From Odontesthes bonariensis (Eukaryota; Chordata; Actinopteri; Atheriniformes; Atherinopsidae), in the NCBI RefSeq assembly GCF_027942865.1, contig NC_134511.1, positions 2,558,067 to 2,622,066 on the forward strand: a stretch of DNA of 64,000 bases, in the 5' to 3' direction. The position numbers and the translations under genes are program-made. The notes under the pieces were generated by a model, which had not been told where the DNA came from, searched no databases, and worked only from the letters and a program-made list of their open reading frames with translations. This document shows positions 55,984-64,000 of the stretch, piece by piece; the stretch's first letter is position 1; each line of letters starts with the position of its first letter.

Positions 55984-57806
55984 TAGTGATGGCAAAATGA
56001 GGCTTTGTGAACCAATGAGGCTTTCCAGCCCAAAGGTTCGCCAAAAGATTCATTACCCGAAGCCTCATTGAAACGGTCTCTCTAGTGACACCTGCTGTGC
56101 AAAAGGAATATATGACAGACTAAATTAACCCTGAGTTAGAGCATCCTGCAATATAAAATAAACAATTGTTGTCACTGTGTCTCAATGAAAATAAATGTGT
56201 GAAAACTGCATATATGGAAGTATTATTGAGTGCTATGGTGTTGATCACTCAAATGAAATATATCAATGATGTACACTGACTACAGTGCTTATGGAACTGG
56301 GATTATGAAAGTGCTTATGGGACCGGGAGTCAGGAATAAACTGCAACCGAGCAGTATGGGCAACAAGACAAATATAAGTTATTGGTTTTTATTTTAAAAA
56401 ATCTGTGTCAATAACGTTGCGGTTTAATATGCCCAGAAGAAAAAAGAGCGACAACAACTACCGATAACTATGTTCTTCTCTCGAAAAAACACACACTGCA
56501 CCGCGGGCTTTAAAAGAAAAAAAACGCTGAAGCCTGGTTTATAGTCGGTAACGCAAGACGCAAGAAGAAACGCAAGCCCTTGCGCGGTTGCAAGCCCCCC
56601 ATTGCGAGCTTGCGTGTGTCACCTCAATTTTCTAAACTTCACGCAAGAAAAGACGCAAGCCTACTACTTGAAAACGACATACTCATCGATCTGACAGTAT
56701 GCAGAGCGTTTACACACAGTGCACTTCACTCCTGCCCGAGCCCAAATCAGCCAGCCTGAAAAGCTGATTTCGCTTAAGCTATAAACTCTGTAAATATATA
56801 ACTTTAGCAACATTTGAAACATTTTCAGGCGAGAAAGTAGTCGTTTAGACCCCCAAGGTGTTGAAAATCTGACAAAATACCGGCTATTTACAAGAAGAAG
56901 AAGCATGAATCACTCGAAGAGGTCCTGGCGGTGAATTTCCTTTCATCATAGTAGGCTTGTCATTGAAAAAACCCGCTACTGCACCTACTGTCCTGGCGGT
57001 GAATCGCCACGCAGCACACGCAAGCGCCGACAAAGCTAAATGAAGTATAAACGTCTCGAGCCATTAACATACGCGCAAGAAGAAAGCGCAAGGGCAGTTA
57101 AAAGAAGTATAACTCAGCCTTGAGTCAGGATGCAGGGGCTCAGTCAGAAGAGCAGTGAAATACACGCGAGTCACTATTTGTCCTACTGTAGCCTACTTTG
57201 TATTTTTTTTTCATAATCATTTTTCATTTTCTCCCGTTCTAATCCAATGACTCGGGTCGCGGTGCTGATCTCCGCAATTTGAAGCCTTCAGTTCGTATTG
57301 ATGATTCAAATTATTATTTTACAGTACAGTAGTTATTTGTAAAAAAAATAAAGGTTACTACTTCACGGATTTCGCCTATCACGGGTTCTTTTTGGAACGT
57401 AACCCCCGCGAAAAACGAGGGTTCATATCCTATATAACTATTCTAACACTATTCTAACCTAATTACGATATATTCTAATGCAGTATAATAATAATAATAG
57501 ATGATATGACTGATATAATAACTGAACTTAACCACTAACTCTGATACAACCAACGCACACTCTACCTCTCACCAATACCAAACGCCAACTCAAAACCCTC
57601 GAAGTGCCGCGAGGTTCAAACCCTTTTTATGCGGTAGTGACGCTCAAAATGAATCAGTGACGTGTACACTGAATCCGAGGCCTCGTTTGTCATCAGTCAC
57701 GTGATTTTTATGGAAACGATGCAAGCCTCGAACCAACGCTTCATCTGGCTCGCCCCTTTTTGCTCGACACATGCTCCGAGGCCTCGCTTCAAACGTCACA
57801 TCACTA
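55984..57806. mobile_element. hAT element with perfect 8-bp TSD
   Basis: Starts TAGTGATGG, ends CATCACTA; CTGTTAGT duplicated at 55976-55983 and 57807-57814. Both sub-terminal regions carry GAGGC/GCCTC blocks. No transposase remains. A MITE (56531-57120) and a pogo-like scrap (AACCCCCGCGAAAAACGAGG, about 57360-57425) lie inside. Confidence 0.88.
56531..57120. mobile_element. Harbinger-like MITE
   Basis: AGCCTGGTTTATAGTC at the left and, inverted, AGGCTGAGTTATACTTC at the right; TGA on each side (56528-56530, 57121-57123). Inside, 56665-56893 is the reverse complement of the core of the 44685-45233 element. Confidence 0.72.
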
Positions 57807-58105
57807 CTGTTAGTAGCCACAAATACGAGCATTAATTAATACATTTGATCTTAGTGTCAGAGACGGCAGTAACAGTGGGTGGGGTTGGTGTCTGGGGGGT
57901 TGGCCCAGTAACCCCCCAGGCTGAGATCCAGCAGCACCACGTTACTGAATGCTGATTTATTCACATCTTTATTCTATAAATGGTTTTTATGAGCACCAGG
58001 AACACCTTCCAGCTTTATATCTGAGCCCTTTTGTTGTTTCCACCTTCCAACCAACATCAGCCAGTTGTGTCTCCACTGTACCCCTCTGATTCACAACAAC
58101 ACAAC

Positions 58106-58121
58106 GGCTCTTTTAAGAGCC
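58106..58121 (+). terminator. Orphan histone 3' stem-loop
   Basis: GGCTCT-TTTA-AGAGCC in the context ACACAACG...CCCCACACCTCCACCTGAGAGC, the same flanks as behind H4. No histone coding sequence precedes it. Confidence 0.9.
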
Positions 58122-58733
58122 CCACACCTCCACCTGAGAGCTTCATCCTCCATCACTTTGCTTCATGTTTACTCAAATAAATAACAATTCATCATATTTC
58201 TGACTGAAACTACATAAAGTCTCGTTTCAACAACATATTTTCTTCATTTATTGATAAATCTTATTCTAAGTCGGTGTTTTGCTGCCATCTTGCGGTCACT
58301 CATCAGAACTACAATGACAGACTTAAAGGCTTTTTCAGTTTTCACATTAAAAATGTAACAATTTAAAAACAACATTTTCATGGAGAACTTTTTTCCTCAG
58401 CATGAACAGGAGAGACAAAGATAACTTTATAGCAGCTTTCCATCCTTTACTGGTGTTTTTATCACTTCTGTGGCAGCAAAGTCTGAGATATTTCACATTC
58501 AGATGAATTTTTGATCGTTTCAGTGTGTGTGCAGTTTTCCTGCAACATACTATTATTTCTAAATGTTCAGTTAATCTGTTGATTTATTTTTAAAAACTCC
58601 AACTCATTATGATGCACTTTATGTCCAGTTCGCCCTCCGTTATCAGACCTTTAACCGCTGATACCAGCTGTGATTAACGAGTCAATCGTTCCAAACTCGA
58701 GATTCTTTTTACTGACTCAAGTTATGAGTCAAT
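58122..58733. other. Spacer, no gene recognised
   Basis: AT-rich. Nothing recognisable between the orphan stem-loop and the nested element at 58.7 kb. Confidence 0.45.
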
Positions 58734-59663
58734 GGGCCTCGTGCAACAACCGTTCGTACGCACAGATTTGTTCTTAAGTCGTGCGTACGAGTGATTTAAG
58801 AGAATTGGCCCATTCACCAATCTTTTCGTGTTTTACGTTTTCTTTCAGGTACGAACAGAATTTACGAGTGATGCAGACCTGTCATAGGAGTTTCCTAAAA
58901 TAGTCCGTTGTTATTCCAATCAAGTTTGCTTGATTAATGGATTGTATATTTAATTACTTTGAAGCAAACATAAATAAACATATACATTATACCCCATAAT
59001 GATGCTGAAATTATTTAGTTTAACTTAAATTATGCACTAATTGAAGGTTAATTTGCACTTAAATACGCACGGGTGGCATTCATCATTTAGGCAGGTCGTT
59101 TACACACTTTTTCCAAAGTTACGAGCGATTGTTGAATCTGACGTGGCGTGTTCGTACGAGACATTTAGGCTACGGCTACACGAAAACGAAACAAGTTTTT
59201 TTTTTAAAACGGGTACGAAAATTCTTGCGACCACACGGCAACGCTGCTGTAAAGACTCAGGTCCAGACGAAAATGGATGAAAACGATGAAACGATGCAGT
59301 ACACACGCCACTGTGTCACGCCACGCAGTGAGACAATAGAGAAGTCTCACAGCGTCAACGTTTGACTGACGCAAAAACGTTTTCACTGTAACAATGGAAA
59401 CGAAACGACCTCGTTTTCAAATTTTTTTTATTTATTTTATTTTTCCTTTATTTAGCCAGGATTGTCCCATTGAGACTAAGAGTCTCTTCTGCCAGGGAGT
59501 CCTGGTGAAAATGGCAGCTTACATACAGTTCCAGACGCAGACAGTCACAAAACATATAATAAGGAAAATAAACTTACAAAAAATACATTAAGAGAGAAAA
59601 TAATAATGATAAACTTAGGCCTACATAAAACATAGCATCAGATCAAGGTTATGTGGTGTATGT

Positions 59664-61178
59664 TTAAAAACAATGACATTCCTCTGTGTAAACAGCATTA
59701 ATTTCCCTCTTAAAAATCTCCAAAGAGGGCAGAGAATCCATACACAATATATTCTGCAACTCATTCCATAGGTGAGGAGCATAAAAAGAAAAGCCTGTCT
59801 TTCCTAATTCAGTACGAGGAGTGCAAGACTGAAGTAACAACTTTTGTGAGGAACGTGTACCATAAGATGAAGTGCGAAGAGTCAATAAATTACAGATATA
59901 ATGGGGAAGTTTACCCAACAATGCCTTAGCAATAAAAAGTATCATATGCAATTTACGCCTTAAATACAAAGATGGCCATTGGACTTTAGAGTATAGATCA
60001 CAATGGTGAGTTCTTGAGGGGGCACCTGTTACAAATCGCAATGCAGAATGATAAACTGCGTCCAGCTTCTTGAGGAAGCATAAGGGCGCATGCATATAAA
60101 TTGTATCACCATAATCCAACACTGAGAGAAAAGTACTCTGGACCAGCCTTTTTCTTGCTAAAAATGAAAAACATTTTTTCATACGAAAATAAAAACCAAC
60201 CTTAGGCCTTAGCTTTCTTAAAAGATTATTGATATGCACTTCAAATGTGAGCTTTTGGTCTAACCAAATACCAAGATATTTGTAAGAAATAACCCGCTCC
60301 AGGAAGGTACCATCAAGTGTTGTTAAGTTACCATCAGGACATGCTCTTGATCGTGTGAAAATCATATACTTCGTTTTATTTGTGTTTAGTGCTAATTTTA
60401 ACTGCAATAATGCATTTTGAATGGATATGAAGGACGTTTGTAAAGAATCCAAGGCATCTTGCACTGAGGTACTAACAGTGTATAGAATGGTATCATCTGC
60501 ATATAGATGTACCTTAGCTGGATTTAGGCCCTCACCTATATCATTAATATACAGAGAAAACAAGATTGGGCCAAGAACTGATCCTTGCGGGACACCTGCT
60601 TTTATGGTAAGTAAGGGTGATTGAAGGTTCTCTAGGGCAACACACTGTGTTCTGCCAACTAAATAATTTGAAAACCATTGTAACACTGGGCTACTAAAAC
60701 CTATAGCCTTAAGTCTATGCAATAGTATTTTAAAATCAACAGTATCAAACGCCTTGGAGAGGTCAACAAAAAGTGCACAACATGATTTTTTTGTGTCCAA
60801 GGCAGAAATAAAATCATTTAAAACAGATGTCACGGCAGTTCCAGTGCTATGACCTTGCCTGAAGCCTGATTGAGTTGAACTTAAAATATTGTTTTCAGCT
60901 AAGTAGTGTTTCATTTGCTCACTGACAAGAGAGTCAAACACTTTAGCTAGGGTTGACAACCTAGAAATGGGTCGATAATTATCTAAGATAGACGGGTCAC
61001 CCCCTTTTAGAAGTGGCAATACTTGAGCTGATTTCCAAGATTCTGGGATACATCCACTTGTTAAACTAAGGTTAAAAATAGCAGCAATGGCATCAGAAAT
61101 TAAAAGTGCAGCAGTTTTATAAAAGAATGGTTCAATTTGATCAGGACCTGCTGATTTTTTACAATCCAAGTTTGCCAA
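59664..61178 (-). pseudogene. LINE ORF, 3' part: reverse transcriptase, out of frame with its 5' part
   Basis: 504 codons from the first Met. The frame is open further upstream (LNFTHISTSQVRKALANLDC), meeting the endonuclease ORF near 61,222-61,232 one base out of register. RT motifs are KSAGPDQIEPFF, NYRPISRLSTLAKVFDSLV, LFVDLSKAFDTVDF, GVPQGSVLGPILFSLYINDI, HLYADDTILY and YKYLGIWLDQKL. The C-terminal HLWNELQ...LEIFKREINAVY is typical of CR1/L2 LINEs. Apart from the one frameshift it looks intact. Confidence 0.85.
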
Positions 61179-61215
61179 CGCCTTTCGTACCTGCGAGGTG
61201 GATATATGAGTAAAA

Positions 61216-62859
61216 TTAAGTATTAGTATTAGATGCAGTACATATGTGGTCAGTATTTGTTATATCAGTTTTAGTCTGAGTCATAACCCCTGCATTTATG
61301 AAGTGCTCATTGAAGGCATTTACAATGTTTTGTTTCCCTAAAATTTCCCCTTTACTGCATGAAAGAGAGTTTGGAAGGGTAGGTGGCGCCATTGTACCTT
61401 CAGTAGATTTGATCAGTTTCCAAAACTTTTTAGGGTCATTTAGATTTTCATTTATCATTTCAAGGTAATAACCACTTTTTGCGTTCTTCACTAATCTTGT
61501 GCACCTGTTTCTGAGAGTCCTGTAGTTCAACCACAGATTGGGGTCATTATGTTTCTTAGCATTTGCCCAGGCTCTGTCCCTTTCTCTAATGGCCACAGCA
61601 ATATCATCTTTGAACCAAGGATTGTTTTTACCACTTATTCTAAAAGATCTCAATGGAGCATGTTTGTTAATTAAAAAAAGAAAAGTTGCTTTAAAAAAGT
61701 CCCAAGCCTCTTCTACAGTAGTCATATTACACACATAGTGCAAATCACTATGAAAAACATCATGCAGGAAGGCCTGCTCATTGAAATGCTTATAGTCCCG
61801 TTTGAAGACATATCTTGGACTAGATTTTGGTGGCTTACAATCTCTAACACAAGCAATTGTGCAGTGGTCACTGATATCATTGCAGAATATACCAACAGCA
61901 GTATATTTATGTGGGGTATTTGTGAGGATGACATCCAATAAAGTTGACTTATTCATGTCTTTTAAAATAATCCGCGTGGGCACATGCACTAATTGCTCAA
62001 GATGCAGCGCATCACAAATGTCCTTAAGCGCGTTTGACGATGCGGACAACCAGTCCCAGTTTAGATCTCCCAACAGTAGGAGCTCGTTGCCCGTGTATTT
62101 GTGCAGCACTTCAGATAGCGCAGTTGCAGCCTCAGCTGTTGTAGACGGTGGGCGATAACACCCGATTACTGTAAGGCCGGCACTGTTTGGCATAATAAGT
62201 TTTATTGCCAATAATTCAAAAAATCTTGGTCTAGTGACAGACTCGATGATTGAGCACTCAAGTGCTGTTTTGATGTAGGCTGCCACGCCCCCTCCCCTTT
62301 TCATGCGATCTGACCGGAAGATGGTGTAGCCATCAATGTTTATCATTTCATTTGTGATAGAGGAGTTCAGCCAAGTCTCTGTTAAAACCATTATGTCACA
62401 GTCAGTTGACTTTGCCCAAATACGCACGGATTCTATTTTGTTAATTAGACTGCGCACGTTTGTATGAATGACACGTAGCCCGTTTGAGCTTTTGAGATTG
62501 GATGGAGTCTCAAGCTCAATTTGACCAGGGCCTGGATTAGGGTGAACATTTCCTGCCAGCAACAGCAGAACAAGCATCCAGGCATTCACACTCCCATCCT
62601 GCCGGCGGCGGCCATCTCGGACCGCAGGTGTAGGCCCAGTAAGCCACAGGGGAGAGAGTCCAGACTCCCGCACTCCCGAGATTTGATCCGCACCGTCCGA
62701 TACAGTCCATCGGAGAGACGAAGGGGGAAATCCAGCCACAATCGGCATCGTAACAGTCCTCGCAGAGGCATTCCAGCAATCCAGGCCATGATCAGCGATG
62801 CCTCCCGAGTTGAAAGTCGGAAAGAACGCCAACAGGTAGATCAAAGTAATCCAAGTCAT
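61216..62859 (-). CDS. LINE ORF, 5' part: leader, 2A-like motif and AP endonuclease
   Basis: 547 codons. Residues 1-18 are a hydrophobic leader (MTWITLIYLLAFFPTFNS). Residues 95-111 are MLVLLLLAGNVHPNPGP, resembling the 2A ribosome-skipping motif (DxExNPGP) with D and E replaced by N and H. The AP endonuclease follows: LRVIHTNVRSLINKIE, LTETWL, LLLLGDLNWDW, LLDVILTN and SDHCTIACV. It ends at a stop in a TAATACTAATACTTAA run where the frame slips. Former ORF continues at 61178. Confidence 0.85.
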   Translation of the reverse strand: MTWITLIYLLAFFPTFNSGGIADHGLDCWNASARTVTMPIVAGFPPSSLRWTVSDGADQISGVRESGLSPLWLTGPTPAVRDGRRRQDGSVNAWMLVLLLLAGNVHPNPGPGQIELETPSNLKSSNGLRVIHTNVRSLINKIESVRIWAKSTDCDIMVLTETWLNSSITNEMINIDGYTIFRSDRMKRGGGVAAYIKTALECSIIESVTRPRFFELLAIKLIMPNSAGLTVIGCYRPPSTTAEAATALSEVLHKYTGNELLLLGDLNWDWLSASSNALKDICDALHLEQLVHVPTRIILKDMNKSTLLDVILTNTPHKYTAVGIFCNDISDHCTIACVRDCKPPKSSPRYVFKRDYKHFNEQAFLHDVFHSDLHYVCNMTTVEEAWDFFKATFLFLINKHAPLRSFRISGKNNPWFKDDIAVAIRERDRAWANAKKHNDPNLWLNYRTLRNRCTRLVKNAKSGYYLEMINENLNDPKKFWKLIKSTEGTMAPPTLPNSLSCSKGEILGKQNIVNAFNEHFINAGVMTQTKTDITNTDHICTASNTNT

Positions 62860-63225
62860 TTTTTTGCTGGTTTAGGCTAACATCGATTCTTCAAAGTTCT
62901 ATGCGCCAACTGTATCGGTGTGGTTTAGTAAGCAAACGCGAGTAAACAATAAACACACGTTTTGGAACACATTATAGGCTATATATTGTGGTTACTGAGA
63001 CAGGGACAAAACAAACTAACACCTATGCCGCCATCTTGAAAGTAAAAAAAAATCTTCCCACTCTGGAACCCGTTCTCAAAAAACTATCGTTTTGGGGTAG
63101 TGGGAACGCCGGCTCCGTGTGGCCGCAACAGCGAAACGATAAGAAAAAGTATCATTTACAGTGAAAAATGTTTTCGTGTAGCCGCAGCCTTAGAATAAAA
63201 ATACGAAAATGTTCTTGGATGAGGC

Positions 63226-64000
63226 TTTGTCTCCATTAACTTGTTCATCAACTCTGCAAACAGGAGCCACACAACTCCTATTCTGAGTAAATGTATAAAT
63301 CTGAGGGCTGTTTTAGCTCATTCATTCTGTTCATAATTATTTTATTTTTATGAATGTTAGAATGTTATCATTTTGCACTATTGTTTAGGTTATTGAAATG
63401 TTCTATTTGTGCTAGGACTGGGCGGATCAATTTAAAATATCGATAGTATCAATACCAACATTGGTATTGAGTATTGATCGATACTTGTGTGTATAAAAGG
63501 GAAAAATGTAAACATATTACTGTTTCTGAAGAAAAAACTATAAAACCTGTAGTTCTCAACAGGGGGAAAGGTCTCAAAATGGGACCCTCAGGGGGTCATT
63601 TCTAGGACACAGGAGGGCAAAAAGAAAAGAGCCGGAAGGAGTATTTTCTATAAACATTCATTCTATAAACAGTTACTTAATAAAAGTATTTTTTTTTGCC
63701 TTAAAAAAACCAGCAACGAATGAGCTGCTAGCGGCAGAGTATGGAAATCCCACTGCGCTGTCCCACGGCTGTGATTGGCTGAGCTGTTGAGGGGCGGGGC
63801 TCGTCTGAAAAATTACAGAAACAACTGAGATTGTCCTCAAATCTGTGTTGTCCTGTGTTTTAATATAATCATGAACATTAATTAAAGCTCTCCCCTACAC
63901 AAAAGTAGACGGTAGTACTGTAGTAAAAAGTATCTGCAAAACTGGCCCTTGTATTAATTTGGGAAAAAGTTTTATTTAAATAATGTTTTTCTCTACAGTG
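63226..64000. other. Right edge, no gene recognised
   Basis: Contains CTAGGACTGGGCGGATCAAT...ATCGATACTTG at about 63410-63490, which resembles a common fish MITE end. No coding sequence or RNA gene recognised. Confidence 0.35.

Larger units (their letters stand above)
59419..63045 (-). mobile_element. CR1/L2-group LINE, nearly complete
   Basis: Minus-strand element with a short 5' region, one long ORF split by a single frameshift (endonuclease then reverse transcriptase), a short 3' UTR and an A-rich AATAA-type tail at 59419-59450. The C-terminal part matches the general plan of the LINE tails elsewhere in the window. Confidence 0.85.
59168..63189. mobile_element. Harbinger-type MITE split by a LINE
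   Basis: Ends GGCTACGGCTACACGAAAAC and, inverted, GGCTGCGGCTACACGAAAAC; TTA duplicated at 59165-59167 and 63190-63192. The empty site is at about 19120. Without the LINE it is about 380 bp. Confidence 0.88.
58734..63225. mobile_element. Outer DNA element of a three-level nest
   Basis: Starts GGGCCTCGTGCAAC and ends TTCTTGGATGAGGC (imperfect inverted ends). A shorter relative without the inserts is at 18950-19140. The Harbinger MITE 59168-63189 lies inside, and a LINE lies inside that. Confidence 0.6.

Overview
The window is nuclear DNA of a teleost fish, probably a percomorph. The grounds are intron-containing FISNA-NACHT (NLR-C type) immune receptor exons, replication-dependent histone genes, a tRNA gene, and a dense mix of fish-type transposons (hAT, PIF/Harbinger, piggyBac, Tc1/mariner/pogo, L1, RTE-like and CR1/L2-like LINEs, a Penelope-like element, a tRNA-derived SINE). 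Species cannot be named from the sequence alone.

Left and centre (1-42.4 kb) hold two tandem NLR genes, both on the minus strand. Gene A enters at about 7.5 kb and shows only its N-terminal exons: a start exon, two copies of a 120-nt acidic exon, and a RING-finger exon. Its NACHT and LRR exons must lie left of base 1. Gene B runs from 41,862 down to 21,103. Its ten coding exons join in phase (2/2/2/1/2/2/2/2/2) into a predicted protein of about 1,020 residues: short N-terminal exons, RING, FISNA-NACHT, and four ribonuclease-inhibitor-type LRR exons. The 5' parts of A and B are a segmental duplication (about 772-8,062 versus 31,082-42,434). Each copy therefore shows the empty site for insertions in the other, such as the 5.5-kb L1 in gene B's first intron and a LINE, hAT and two MITE-like elements in gene A. 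The RING exon carries an in-frame 33-bp coding minisatellite, five units in A and three in B, between the zinc-binding cysteine pairs.

Between and within the genes the DNA is mostly nested transposons. Many boundaries can be fixed from terminal inverted repeats and target-site duplications: piggyBac with a pogo-like element inside, a SINE with hAT inside, hAT with an element carrying a helicase-like fragment inside, and a Harbinger MITE with a LINE inside. At 15.5-15.65 kb an isolated promoter-like block carries a long heat-shock-element array next to CRE palindromes and a strong splice donor.

The right part (48.9-58.1 kb) holds a tRNA-Trp-like gene and a small histone group, all on the plus strand: H2B, H4, H2B, each followed by the histone 3' stem-loop. 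A fourth stem-loop stands alone at 58.1 kb with no histone gene in front of it. From 58.7 to 63.2 kb is a three-level nest ending in a nearly intact CR1/L2-group LINE whose protein starts with a hydrophobic leader and a degenerate 2A-like motif.
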